Assembly: GCA_950022655.1 (NCBI GenBank)
Contig: OX465587.1
Location: forward strand, 32,677,716-32,741,715
Direction: 5' to 3'
Origin: Alentia gelatinosa
Taxonomy: Eukaryota; Annelida; Polychaeta; Phyllodocida; Polynoidae
DNA length: 64,000 bases
In this document: one piece after another, positions 22,965 through 35,477 of the stretch
Layout of the letters: each line of letters starts with the position of its first letter
How positions within the stretch are numbered: the first letter of the stretch is position 1
Made by a program: the position numbers and the translations under genes
Notes under the pieces: generated by a model
Database searches by the model: none
What the model was told of the DNA's origin: nothing
Seen by the model: the letters and a program-made list of their open reading frames with translations, nothing else

Positions 22965-23370
22965 ATAATAGAGGGAAACTATGTTTCGGTGAGCAAAAGT
23001 TCAAAGTTACGAGGTAAGGCTTGGAAAAATTACTGCCCAAGGCTTCAGCCGCGGGCAGTAATTTTTCCAAGCCTTACCGAGTAACTTTGACTTTTGCTTA
23101 ACGGTACTTGGTTTCCTTATTCCTATATACCTTCAAATATCGATAAAAATGCTTAATTCTTTACCTGAAACACTTCCGAAGTAACCACAACAGCTATTGT
23201 TTCGTCCCGCTGCTGTATTGTATCACATGATCAGAGCGGGACGAAAACGTCAGAGCGGGACGAAAACATGAGAGTGGGACGAAAACGTCAACCTCGACAC
23301 ATAACTTATTTTTAATGCACCCCCCAGCAGCGGTATGTAACTCTAGTTAGTTCAATAATGGGTATATAAG
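22965..23370. mobile_element. Hairpin element, TTCCTATATACC family
   Basis: Hairpin arms of about 50 bp (CAAAGTTACGAGGTAAGGCT and complement) have a tip of GGCTTCAGCCGCGGG. They are followed by the A module from TTATTCCTATATACC to GGGTATATAAGAAT, holding short tandem GCGGGACGAAAACG units and CCCCCAGCAGCGG. Copies are at 55652-56010 (complete) and 46208-46543 (hairpin half missing). It lies between the gypsy primer site and gag. Confidence 0.8.
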
Positions 23371-23391
23371 AATTGCTATTACTGCTGAAAC

Positions 23392-24640
23392 ATGGCTTCT
23401 TCTACAAGGTGGTGTGAGGCTTTCCTGGATAAACCAGGTCCAATCAAGTACCCATGGAAAATATGGTTCCATGCATTTGAGAACCATCTTTATTCTTGTG
23501 GGGGGTACTACCTACTCAGCAGCCAGAAAGAAGCATACTCTACTATACAGTGTGGGTATGGAAGGTCAAAGTATTTATTAAATGCTTCCTGACCATACAC
23601 AGGGTTCGTACACAGCCTGGAAAACCTGGAATTCCAGGCCTGGAAAAGCCTGGAGTTCTCACAGAAAGCCTGGAAAAACCTGGAAGACCCTGGAAAATTT
23701 TGTTTTGCATACAAAAAAAATTGTCTGAAATTTTGGTCATTATTGGCTCTCCTTAAGTATGGTGCCTGACTGCCTATGAAACTTCAGTGACTTGGATTAA
23801 ATAGTTTCAAAAATCTTTTATTTCACCATGTATAGCAAATTGCTAATAATATAGCATGGATTTGATTATTTGTCTTCATATTTAAAAGTAGCAAAAAGAA
23901 GTTTGAGGATATCTATCCCAAACTACTAAAATTATTAAGGAAGATAAAGACAATTTTAACTATGTTTGGTGATGAATCAGACATGGTTGAAAAACAGTGA
24001 CAAGATGTGCCTGGAAAAATAGATAGTAGTGCCTGGAAAAGCCTGGAAAAAGCCTGGAATTCTATTGGGCTGTCTATGTACGAACCCTGCCTACAGATCC
24101 TCCAGATGGTGCCGATGAATACAGGTTGGTGGTGCACCAATACAACATTTTGACACGAATTTGAATGTTGTCATCGAAAGATAATTTCTCTCTGCATACT
24201 CACAAAAGACTGTGTGTGCATTACGAGATCTATCCATCACATGTGAATTTAGGACCATGAGGGATGAGATGATCCAAGATCAACTGGTGGAGAAGACAAA
24301 TTCTTCAAAAATATGAGAACTGTTCCTAGAGGAAAACCTGACTCTAGAATGGACTATGCACATAGCAGCGCGGCCTGAAGAAGTACTGAAAAGTGCAAGC
24401 AACAAATGATTCAAATGTCAATGTGCTCCAAGGCATGAAGTACAAGAAAAAGTTCAAGCCAAGTTCTATGGACAAAAGTAGTGCCAGTTCAGCTAAGCCA
24501 AAGCATCACTGCTATCGATGTGGTTCGAGAAACCCCAAACTTACTACGTACATTGCCTTGCTTCAGGCAAAGAGTGTAATAACTGCAAACGAATTGGTCA
24601 TTTCCAAATGGTATGCTTGCAGAAAATGATACAAGAGGTT
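23392..24640 (+). pseudogene. Gypsy gag and zinc knuckle, broken
   Basis: The start MASSTRWCEAFLDKPGPIKY and a WFHAFENHL motif resemble gypsy gag. The frame is cut by the 23600-24089 insertion and later by frameshifts. The far end has cysteine and histidine residues of a zinc knuckle (CNNCKRIGHFQMVC, near 24575-24615) after a first half-knuckle CYRCGSRNP. Not functional as it stands. Confidence 0.7.
23600..24089. mobile_element. hAT-like MITE with CCTGGAAAA repeats
   Basis: The ends CAGGGTTCGTACA and TGTACGAACCCTG are inverted repeats of the kind seen in many hAT MITEs. CCTGGAAAA-type motifs repeat just inside both ends. An 8-bp target duplication is not clear. It interrupts the gypsy gag. 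Confidence 0.75.
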
Positions 24641-25019
24641 CATAACTCTGACAGTGATAGTGACTGTGATTTCCAGGTGTTATCTACTGAAACTACTTCT
24701 AAACGTAGAAAATATGTACAATGTAATGTGAAGATAAATAGTGTTTCTATGAATATGTCTGTCGATAGTCTTGCAGACAAATCTGTTCTGGACTTACTTA
24801 CTTTCTAGAAATATTTTGTCACTGAAGCTCTAGAACTACCAGATGAAGAAAATACACTGAAGTCCTATACAAAGGATAGTCTTTCAGTGGTAGGTACCTA
24901 CACTGCTCAAAGGTCAGTCAGCAGTAATCAAGTTCGTTGTTGTTAAGAAAGGCAGATGTTTCAAGATTTGAACATCTGTATACAGAGCAGAGGGTTTCAA
25001 CATCATGTGAAAGTTAATC

Positions 25020-25568
25020 ATGCAACCTGTTCAACAAAAGCTGCGTCGTTTACCACTTACTGTAGGAGAAAAAGTTTCTATGAAGTTACAAGAACTGCAA
25101 GCCCAAGGGGTCATTGAAAAAATAGATGCATCTGAATGGGTGTCACCCATAGAAGTTTCCTACAAAAAAGATGGTGACGTTTGTCTTTGTATTGATCTTC
25201 GGGAGGTTAACAAAGCTGTAGTACCAGATGCATATCCTATACCATCTATTCAACCATTATTATGTGAATTAAATGGAGCAATGGAAATGGTTTTTACCCA
25301 CCTTGACATGACAAATGCATACCACCAGTTACCATTACATGAAGATTCACATGATTATACTGCATTTGTTACACATGATGGATTGTATCGATACAAACGA
25401 GTGTGTTTTGGGTTGTCTTCAGCCCCTTCAGCATTTCAGAAGGTCATGTCCACTGTTGTTGTTGGTCTTAAAGGTGTACAATGTTACCTTGATGATGTCA
25501 TAGTGTATGGCAAGACCAAAGAAGAGCATGATAAGCATGCTAGGTTGAATAGTACAATATTAAGTTGA
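25020..25568 (+). pseudogene. Gypsy reverse transcriptase domain
   Basis: A 182-residue open frame covers the fingers and palm: VSPIEVSYKKDGDVCLCIDL, then LDMTNAYHQLPL, FGLSSAPSAFQ and the catalytic YLDDVIVYG (near 25480-25506). The frame then stops, and the thumb and connection are lost or frameshifted. Confidence 0.9.
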
Positions 25569-25702
25569 ACAAGAATAAGTGCAAGGTTTCTTGGCCATAC
25601 TGTGAGTCAGAGTGGCATCACTATGGATGAATCTCAGATTAAGAGTATTGTTGAGGCAATGATTCCATAGGCTTTCCAAAATTTGCTGATGTAGTTGAGC
25701 CT

Positions 25703-26300
25703 ATGCGGGCTGTTCTCAGGCATGAAGAGTTCATTTGGACAAAGGAAGCACAAAAAAGTTTTGTAAGGGTTAAAAACCTTTTACAGGAAAATTGTACTCT
25801 TGCTCTATTTGATACAAATGCAGATACCATTTATGTAACATGTGACACTTCAGCCTATGGAAGTACTCAGTCAGAAGATAAATGGTAAAGAACAAGTTGT
25901 AGCTTGTACATCACAAACTCTGTCATCAGTCGAACAACATTATTCAGTTGGTGAGCGTAAAGCTCTTGCATGTGTGTTTGGTTTTGAGAAGTGGCATATT
26001 TTTCTGTGGGGTAGAAAGTTTACAATTCAAACTGACCATAGTGCACTGACAACACTTCTAAGTAAAGCTACGGACAGAAAGTCGATGTGTATTGCACACT
26101 GGTATTCAAAGATGATGAAGTATGATTTCAATATTGAGTACCATCCAGGTGTTGAAAACAAAATGGCAGATGGTCTGTCTAGAGCTTCAAGAGAGCACAA
26201 GAAAAATGAGTGTGATGTCAAAGATGAGCAGATTTGTGAGATCATTCAGGAGTTGTGTTTGGATGTTCCAATCACATTTAGTGAATTACATGTTGTGTGA
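25703..26300 (+). pseudogene. Gypsy RNase H domain, one frameshift
   Basis: Two overlapping frames (25703-25888 and 25842-26300) carry CDTSAYGST, then VACTSQTLSSVEQHYS, ERKALACVF and TDHSALTTLL, and end with EYHPGVENKMADGLSR, the usual end of gypsy RNase H. The frame changes near 25870 at the STQSED step. Confidence 0.88.
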
Positions 26301-26305
26301 AATTG

Positions 26306-26965
26306 TTAAGTATTTTTTTTTTTCAATCTGTTCATTTTTCCTGACAAATACATCAGTCACATGGAGACTGGTTTCTGTGTATAGCCAGCTCAAAGTTAGC
26401 TTAACATATGTACATACGGCGGTATAATAAAGTGCATTGATCTAATATTACATCTTGTCCACACAGCATACAGAATTAGGTAGGTAACCTGGCAACTCGT
26501 CTCTACATCCGACCACTTATCATGGTATAGATTGTCTGAGAATAATTTTCAGGGCAGTTTTGAAAGAACCCAGCGGGTCAATATTTCTTAGTTGTGGCGA
26601 TAAATCATTCCAAAGCATAGCGCCATAATAGCGAAGATTTCTCTTATAACCTTCCGATTTCGGTAATATCATTCTGAAGACAGGAGCCTGATGCAGTCTC
26701 GTGGATTGACATTTCTCTGTAACAGGTCGTGTTGTTGTAGTAAACTATACATATATACCAGTACATGATGTTCTCTTCGATCTTTTAACAAAGGCAATTG
26801 TACACTTTTATGAATTATTTCAGTACTAGTGCGGGGATGAGCTCTTAGTGCAATTTTCAGACATTGATTCTGAAGAGTTTGCAGTCTAGACAAGCCATAT
26901 CTATAGGAATTTGTAAACAGAATATCTCCATAATCAATGTATGGTAACACCATCGATTTAAATTG
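26306..26965 (-). mobile_element. 5'-truncated LINE fragment, minus strand
   Basis: A poly-T run near 26311-26322 marks the tail on the minus strand. On the minus strand, LPYIDYGDILFTNS, then LQTLQNQCLKIALRAHPRTS and later RNLRYYGAMLWNDLSPQLRN and LGSFKTALK form the usual end of a CR1/Jockey-type ORF2 after reverse transcriptase. A frame break lies between the two blocks. Gypsy sequence resumes at about 26966. Confidence 0.85.
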
Positions 26966-27119
26966 TTCCACCAAGTATGTCAAAAGTACATGGCTAGATA
27001 AACACAAATTGATTAAAGAGGTACAAGGCTATGAAAATGTGAAAGATGAGTTATCAGTGTATGATGGAATATTAATGTTAACAGATAGAATTGTTCCACC
27101 AAGTATTCTAAGAGGTTGA
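26966..27119 (+). pseudogene. Gypsy integrase N-terminal fragment
   Basis: The open stretch includes VKDELSVYDGILMLTDRIV and PPSILRG, then a stop. This is the linker before the gypsy integrase zinc finger. It continues the element after the LINE insertion. Confidence 0.75.
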
Positions 27120-29147
27120 TGAGTTTGTTCAGGGATGTTCAGTCTGCCCACACATACTTACTTTTAATGCCCGCATTAAAAATAAATATTTGTATTCATG
27201 AGTGTTGTAATGTTAGTCTTTGTATCCGAGGCATCATCATTTGAAAAAAGTGTATTTCATAAGCCTGTTTATGTCAATAAACATTAAAAAAAAAAAAATT
27301 GATATGTTCAAAAATATAATTTCTAGCATTCTGCAACAAATATTGACATGTCCGCATTTTATCACATACAATTACGAAAAACCCTAGTAAACGCCACCGG
27401 ATAAGCCAAGAAAGTTATTATGATATAGGGAAGTGTTACAGCTTATGGGAAATGTAGCTTTAAATATCCTGGGAATTTGATGTTTAATGTAATACCAATA
27501 AATGTGTTGTTGTTTTTTTGCTAGTTTTTTTTCGAGTTTTTGGTGCATTTTCACAGATTTTAGACCTTCGTTGATAGTCGTAAATTGTCGCACATAGTGA
27601 AATCTTATATCAAACTATAGCTTTTCAGCACAATTATTATCAAAGGATTTACAGATGATTATGTAAAAACTGACCAAATTACATGGGATTGTACATTTTG
27701 AGAAGATATGACCCATATCACCCTTTTTTTAATTGCGAATATTCCGATCTACCAAGAACATCTCAATATTTGCAAAATCTTCCTATAGGCCAGGAAGGTA
27801 TATAAGGGACTAAGGTCAGATCTGGACTCAAATAGTGTTTCCCTAAAAATTCTTATAGATTGACTTGTGCTGCATATCTAATTAGTTTAAGTAAGCATTT
27901 GTTTGTAATTAATAACAAAAGGATTTTTTTTTTCTGAAATTATAATGTAAAAATATTGCATCATTTCCAACCAAGCCTTACTTCTCCATTTTCTGCCTAC
28001 CACGACAATGCTTTAACCTATAGCACATATTAGAAAAACGGGCTTTTTGCTACTTTTCTATTTTGGTAACAAAACGGTCCATTTTGACTTCTACTATGAG
28101 TCCAATAAAAGTTAAGGTACTCAAAGAAATCTCTACTTGATTAAACTGGTCTTTATTTTGCTTCCATATGCAATTCTATGGAATCTTCACTCATATTCTA
28201 GATGTCAAACATTTTGCGTAACTTTTAGCGTGATTTTAGAGGAAATATGTCAAAAATGGAAACAGATAACTCACCTCAATGAATTCAAAATATATATGAC
28301 AATAAAACCCATAATCTCTGGTTTAATATGGTACCATTTGTAAAGACGTATCTTTTTTTACGGCCTAAGTTATGATAACTGTTGTATAGCAAATCAAAAA
28401 TAACTAGTTTTCAGTCCCCAATATGGTTGCGAGGCCTATAATTATAGCTGAGGCAAGAACTACTAGCAGTCAGTGGCAAATCAGCCTGATTTCTGTTGAA
28501 TAACTTAAGACTCGTACATGGAGACCCTTTTCAAAATGCCAAGAAGATACGGGGACGATGTGGGTCAACTTTATTCAACTTTATCATGGACAGTGTATCT
28601 CTGCGACTTTGGACAGTCTTAGTGAACAGGCTTGAATATCATTTAAGCTTAACCCACATTTATTGTCTCTTCGTGTAGCACATATTTATCTAGTAGAATG
28701 CCAGAAGCATGCATGCTATAACATTAAGTAAACCCTGTTACACTTCTGTAAATATAGTAGGAAAACACACTGGGCATTTAGTCTAATAATTGTTACAAAC
28801 TCATAGACTGGCAAGTGCTTGCCCTGACCCCTCATAGTCATATATCGACATACAAACTGTAGCAGTTTCGTTTTTGGTGATCTTCTCAGGCTATGATCTA
28901 CTATTGTTGTGCTAGGACATTGGTATAGGTGGGATCTCTAAAATAGTCCTTGCATTGAGTTTGGAAAATATAGAAAGGACTATATTGATTTGATAATCTA
29001 TTACTAGTGTTCAATTTTTTCAATATGGGATATACAAATTTTCTGTGGAAATCCTACTCCCATCAAAATAAAACAATGAAGATCTAGGTATAAAATTACA
29101 CATATTAACACCAAAATGATACGTCAATACAACAGCAGACCGAATCA
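27120..29147. other. Intergenic, LINE-like 3' end remnant then nothing recognised
   Basis: 27130-27298 ends in TCAATAAACATT plus 13 A, like the 3' end of a plus-strand LINE or processed transcript. From 27300 to 29147 the sequence is AT-rich, without recognised coding exons or paired repeats. Confidence 0.45.
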
Positions 29148-29562
29148 GGGAGCTGTTTCATTAGTTGAAAAAACTCTCATAGTTTGCCTCACTAACCAAA
29201 TAGCGGCACCGCGCTAACAGCAAGCAGCACTTTGGACCAAAGCGACACCAACAGTGGTAGTACCTGTTTCAATAGTTAGGCTCTGTAACTCCGCTAAGAA
29301 TTCATATAGAAGCGTCAAATAAAAACTGAAATGTGGGAAAAAATATGAGGAATAATTTGGAATTATTAAATCATTCGGTATATATAGTGATTTATTAAAT
29401 GTCTCCCTTTGTTATGGTGGCATAGCTAACGGCAGTGGGGTCTTAACAGCGACGCCGGTTCTGAAGCGAGACCTTAGAACTCTCGCTTTTAATGCCGTTG
29501 ATTGCTCTCGCTTTGGCGGTGGCCATTCCCGTTTACTCCCCCCGGCTTTTGAAACAGCTCCA
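29148..29562. mobile_element. MITE with GGAGCTGTTTCA ends beside the receptor-gene stop
   Basis: GGAGCTGTTTCA (29148) is inverted as TGAAACAGCTCC (29551-29562). The element begins 36 bp beyond the stop codon of the minus-strand gene, so it probably forms part of its 3' UTR. It explains the long alternative-frame ORF that runs across the end of the last exon. Confidence 0.7.
29391..29396 (-). promoter_or_regulatory. Candidate polyadenylation signal AATAAA
   Basis: TTTATT on the plus strand, about 205 bp past the receptor-gene stop, inside the GGAGCTGTTTCA MITE. It is the nearest AATAAA noticed downstream of the stop. Confidence 0.4.
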
Positions 29563-29598
29563 AGATTGACTAATGCAGTCTGTGAGGTGTAATAAGTG

Positions 29599-29913
29599 TT
29601 ACCTCCTGCCTGATATATAAAATGACCTTTCTCTCCTGTATCCAAATCTACTATTAGAGATGGTAGATGTACTTCCGCTGAAGCTGGGATACCTCGTGCC
29701 TCGTGGGCGATAATGGGAGAGTCTGTCCTGACCATCTTTATTCTTCCGCTTTCGTCGGCGACTCCGGAGACAAACACACAAGGAGATGAGGAAGATCAGA
29801 AGTAGAACGCCAACAACAGCAGCCAGAATCCCGTATCGCCCCGGAGGGTATTCCCAGATATTCTGGATGTATTCAAGGCGCCCCACATCAAACTTCAGAA
29901 ATCCAATTTCCGC
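29599..29913 (-). CDS. Receptor last exon: membrane span and short tail
   Basis: The acceptor is TTGTTTCAG and the frame closes at TAA 29599-29601. It encodes AEIGFLKFDVGRLEYIQNIW, a helix YGILAAVVGVLLLIFLISLC, and then a basic Ser/Arg/Tyr-rich tail starting RSRRRKRKNKDGQDRL. It has no kinase, GAP or other cytoplasmic domain. A GTAACA overlapping the stop could act as a donor to an unseen exon, but nothing supports this. Confidence 0.85.
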   Translation of the reverse strand, partial: AEIGFLKFDVGRLEYIQNIWEYPPGRYGILAAVVGVLLLIFLISLCVCLRSRRRKRKNKDGQDRLSHYRPRGTRYPSFSGSTSTISNSRFGYRRERSFYISGRR

Positions 29914-32900
29914 CTGAAACAAAGAATCTTTGAGATACTCTGGTTCCCTCTCCCAATGAAATATGGGACTGGTAACGCCTTCCTACGTAATACTAGGAGG
30001 GTTTTTTAGTTCATATTCGTTGGAACCAATCAGCTCTTGTCAAACTGATGCTATAAATAGAACCATGTTATTCCTGTCACCCAGCGGCGCTGACCAATAT
30101 ATCATCCATGCTCTCTTAGACCTTCATGGAATCTACCTCTGAAGGTGGACGGTTCGTAAATGGACTAGTGTAAGCTGTACTTTGATTGGTTCCAATGAAT
30201 ACGCACTAGATAGTGGTGTAATGGCAACCTTTCAAAAGATGAAAGATAATTTATTAAAATGTTTCTCTAAAAACCAGCATAGTACTAGCTGAACACTGTT
30301 ACCCATGATGCACCGGAAAAATTGAGGCGTTACCCATAGTGCATAAAGTATGGAAGGTGCTACCTGACCTATCATGTGAGTAAGCACATAGGCCAGGTTT
30401 CCAGTTTCAGCTTGTGTCTTCCGGTTTAGAATATTGTCCCTTAACAATAGCTTTAAAATTTCTGAACATAAAGGTAAAAATGAGGGAAATGAAAGTAATG
30501 TACATTGTAAATAGAGCAGAATTTGATGTTTGACCTTGAAAATAAAGATCGTGACTTTGAGCAAGGTCATTGACTCTATGGCTGTAGAGCACTCAGTGCT
30601 ACAGTTTTCTTTTTAATTTTGAGAAAAGATCAATTTAAACAAGTTAGAAGACCAAGTATGCTTTTTCTAAATAGGCCCTTTTCTTTGCATGTTGCCACAG
30701 AAATGGGGTTCCTGTGTCGCAAAGCTTAACATCAGAAATGGCCCCCTCACTTTTTGATAAACTCTGGACATGTGGCTAACTGAAAATCATAATGACAACA
30801 CACTACAACATTGTCAAGCATAGAGGTAATTCAATGTATACCTACACCACTATATAGTTCACTCCTTTCCCATGTTTTAGCATGCACAACCTTTTATGAC
30901 AGTGAGTTCTGATGGTAAATGTGATTATCATAACTGATTCTAAATAATCGAAATTGAATTAATATTCGATGAACTTATTTTGAAGTTTGTGATGATTTGA
31001 TCTAATTTTAAATGGAACTATTTTTCTGGAATCTCCTGCAGGAGATTCTGACTAGCTAATTCCAGGTGTCCTATACATTTCCTATGGAGACTCCGTAATG
31101 ACACTCATCCCCAAGATCTTTCGGGGCGCTAGTGCTGGCTTAGTCTCTGCCCCAACCCAAAGCCTGTTCCCTGGTTATCCACTAAGGACAGGGGAGACCA
31201 GCGAACATTTCAGATTCATAACAAGGCAACAGTTATACAAGTCAAACAACTCACATATCATGAGTATGGAAATATGGGAATTGTTAAAGGAGATTCACAG
31301 ACAATCCAACCTTTTCTTTTTCAGACTTAAACCATTATATAATGTGAATCCACAGTTGATTAGACTGCCCCCTCAAGTGAGTACATATGTTATGTTTACA
31401 AACAAAACCCTACAACACATGAGGTGCTTTCCACTGTAGAAAGTAATCCAAGAGACTGTGCCTGGTTTGAAATTATGATAACAGAAATGAGAGTATTCTA
31501 TTTACCATATAAATATGTTCATCTCTATTTACAAGTAGAACACAAAATACCCCCAAAAGCCCTCAGAATTTGGGATATTTCAAAAACTGGCATAGGGGCC
31601 AGATTTGGGCCCAAACAGGCAGGTTGGAGCAGAGATACAAGCAACCGCAGGAAGTAGAGTGCATTATCCTGCCCCTAATAAAAAACTCCATAGGCTTAAC
31701 ATTAGCGGACTGTATTTGGTCTACGGTGCAGGAAATTTATTGCTCTAGTGCGATACAGTTGTCAAATGACGACATTAGAAAAGAGACCAATGATTATCAC
31801 TGATTATAGGTGAGTTTTAAGTTATTTCCTAATTTGCTGAAGTAATCCAGACGGGGTAGGATAAATTTTAAACCAAACTCGAGTTAGTCGTGTTGTCTAC
31901 CGCACTCCGGCAATGTTGCATATCACTGCACTCGGCTTTGCCTTGCGCAGTAATACGCGACATTGCCGTTGTGCGCTAAACAACAACACGATTAACTCTC
32001 GTTTGGTTTCTCCTAAGGATCTCTGCTAGGAGAGTGCCGTCATAGGTGTGTTATAAAAAGTAGTCCTATTCTCACCATAATGGGGACAGTGTGGTCAGGC
32101 TGCTGCTCAGATGGTCGGACTTGTGGTCGTTGAGGAGGTGGGGAACACCTGATGAGGTTCACATGGTGCAGTGTCACAGGACAAGGCGCCTCCCCAGCAC
32201 GGATCTTAATCTCCCGTGTCAGTATTCCCGGGCTCAGCCTCGTACCCTGCATTCAGAGAATATACAAAGGGTTAAATCTCCTCACAATACAAGTAAGCGT
32301 AAACTAGGAGCAAATGGTATGTCAACGAATAACAACTAAAAGGTTTGGGTTACATTCAGTCTATGGATCGTTTTCTCACCCCTGGTATTTTTTCTCCATA
32401 GACTTAACATAGGGAACTCGTATCTAACGCCCATTAGATATTTAGGAAAGATATCCAATGGGGGATTATATCACAAATGATAGCCCTAAAGTCAATGTTA
32501 AGGGTGAGATAAATTCAGAAACATATTCAAGTTTGGAGTCAGAGCTCGATCACATCTCGTTTAAATCATTATGTAATTCACGCGGCTTCGCCTTATGAAT
32601 TACTACATGATTCAAACGAGATGGGATATGAGCTCAGACCCTAAACTCTCATACGTTTCCTCTATAGTAACCCACTTGCACCCAGTCAACTTGCCATTTC
32701 TCTAACTGCCTGAGTCTAGGATCAAAACGTATCAAGCAACAGTAGGTCAATGAAGTATTTTGGTCTTGAGTGATTTGTCATGGTTAGCTGGGCATGCCTC
32801 TAAGACTCTCAGACACTGGCACCCTGCTCCTTATCCAATAGGACAGCGAATAGCACACAGATAGTGAAGGGATAGATTTTTCTCAGCAGGCTGAGAGTAT

Positions 32901-35405
32901 ATATGTGGCCACTCTAACCTTTTATAGGCAACGTAAGTATAGCGTGCGAGCACGCTCTAGAAACGCCACAACTCCCAGTTGGTCTTGTATCACAGATTTA
33001 AAAAGGAAATTATTTATAGATAAAGATTGATCACAGTAAAAGCATCAAGTTTTCTGGAATTGTTGTCAACGTTTCTGTTACAAATAACATTCTTCAGGAT
33101 ACAGACCATATTCAGTATCTATGACAGTTTGTTTGAGTAATGGGTATCATTTTATTCTATCTTTTTAGATTTAATCCACTGAAACTGTGTGGGATAAAAC
33201 ATGATATAAACAGTACAGTACATGTAGGACAGACATTAATATAAACACCAATAAGGCCACTAAAAAAAACCAACTTGTTTCTCATCACCAAGCCATGAAA
33301 AATATGACGAGGGCGCTTTTTGTTGTTGATGTTGTTATTGCTATATTAAAGATGGCTTTTGAAGTGCCATAAAATGGGCTTCAGACATACAGTAAAACCC
33401 CGCATAAGCGGACACCCTCCGATCTGGGCCAATAGAGCCGCTTACGCGGGGTGTCTGCTTACAAAGGGTTTCCAGATTTTTATTGGCTATACATTTAATG
33501 CATCCTTGACATCAGGAGCTTTAATCTGATACTAAATACACATACCTTTCATTATAATCAAGGTTCACCTATTTAAAAAAAAAAATCCTCTAAAACCGTT
33601 TTTTCTTATGCGCGCGGTGATGAGAAACAAGTTTTTTTTTAGTGGCCTAAAGTGGTCTGAACCATAGGTCTTATGCTGGATTTGGGACACGTAGAGACTA
33701 ATATTTGAACATACTGTGGTGATGGAATGACCATGTATGGCCACACCATACTGTGAATAGCCAAGTACGACCTTACCATTATTTGTATACTGTGAATAGC
33801 CAAGTACGACCTTACCATTATTTGTATACTGTGAATAGCCAAGTACGACCTTACCATTATTTGTATACTGTGAATAGCCAAGTACGACCTTACCATTATT
33901 TGTATACTGTGAATAGCCAAGTACGACCTTACCATTATTTGTATACTGTGAATAGCCAAGTACGACCTTACCATTATTTGTATACTGTGAATAGCCAAGT
34001 ACGACCTTACCATTATTTGTATACTGTGAACAGCCAAGTACGACCATTCCATTATTTGTATACTATGGTGATTGAATGGCCATGTATAACCTTACCATTA
34101 TTTCTATACTGTGAATAGCCAGGCTTGACCTTACCATTATTTCTATATTGCGGTGTTTGAATGGCCAGGTGCTGTAGAAAGTCACCATCCTTTCCTCTCC
34201 TTTGAAGGGGAAGATGTGTGGGCTGTAGTATGCTGTCGTCTCACCAAAAGCTCTTGTCTCGTTGTTGGCGGAGAGATTTCTGAAGCTCCTCTCACCATCC
34301 AGGCTGAGCCCTGTGTATATCGTTATATCCTCAGCATCATTCACTGATATCTCAGGCTGTCTACGCATGCGTGATCTTCTCGTGAGATCTCGCCTCTTAC
34401 GTGAGTTCCCGAGAGACTCCGTGATGTTTGGTGACAGGCAAATGAGTGTTGTACTAGTATTTGCGTTACAATCCTAAAGGCAACAGAAATTAGCAAAAAA
34501 ACGGATCAAGTCAAAACTAACAAGTGATTGTCCACTTCTTTGTAAGGTTTGGAATACACATATATGGTACAGATGTTGGTATAGAAAGATAAGAATATCA
34601 CTTATGTTTGTCAAAATAAGTTTAGATCGTGATATATATCTACTGCACTGATCTTTTTTGTGCTTTTGCCTCAACATAATTTCGGAATTGAGGAAACAAT
34701 GTAAGAGATTGTATAAAGTTATTCTGTACTTTAGTTTAGGGTTGATGAGTCATGCTTTATCGCACCATATTCAACCTATGGAGAAAAATACCAGGGGTTG
34801 GCTAAAGATTATTATTTCACCCCTGCTATTTTCCCCCATAAACTTAACACTGTGAACTAATGCTCAACGCCCAAATAATATCATTAAGATATATGGGAAT
34901 GATGTCACATTGATAGGGGATGATGTCACAAATGTTAGCAAATTAGTCAGTAATAGGGGTGAAATAAAATCTGAATTGCACTTGATCCATAGCCAATATA
35001 CCATTCATTCAAGCTTGCTACATAATCTCACAAGGGTTTTGCCTCTTAGGATTGCTCCACAACCAAAGCTCATGGTATATTTTCAGTGGCTATGGATCTC
35101 GATGCAGTTACTTATTGATATATATATACTTTAAATCAAAGGTCTGCCACCTCCCTAAGCTGTTGAGGAAATTCCTATGCTCATTCAGACTAGTGTGAAA
35201 TAGACTGTTCCCCTGCCCAAATGAGTAATGGGACACGTATGGCATGATTTGAACTGACCTTGAACTTATGCTGGTTCCCCTGCTATTTGCAGTAGCAGGG
35301 TGAACTAACACAACCTCTCTCCCTCCCTAAATAACTTATACTTATTCATAATGAACGACAATATAGAATAAAGTAATGACAACCTTTCAAAAGATAAAAG
35401 AATCA

Positions 35406-35477
<72 letters not shown>

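Larger units (their letters stand above)
22376..27119 (+). mobile_element. Decayed Ty3/gypsy retrotransposon with nested insertions
   Basis: A possible 5' LTR remnant (about 22376-22626, with GAGAATAAAGAATATT) is followed by AATTGGCGACAAGGATG, which resembles the primer-binding region of many invertebrate gypsy elements. Gag, zinc knuckle, RT, RNase H and the start of integrase follow in order, in several frames with stops. Three later insertions interrupt it: a hairpin element (22965-23370), a hAT-like element (23600-24089) and a minus-strand LINE (26306-26965). No 3' LTR was found; the element ends in the integrase region. Confidence 0.75.

Noticed and set aside
29412..29777. 121-residue minus-strand ORF in another frame at the end of the receptor gene
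   Set aside because: It overlaps the membrane-helix exon in a different frame and its second half lies in the GGAGCTGTTTCA MITE. The helix frame joins the previous exon in phase, this one does not.
31098..31657. ORFs of 113 and 77 residues, plus strand
   Set aside because: Antisense to the last receptor intron, no domains, no splice-consistent partners.
33565..34118. Repeat proteins on both strands (13-residue units)
   Set aside because: They only read the 39-bp minisatellite, which is open in several frames because its unit length is a multiple of three.
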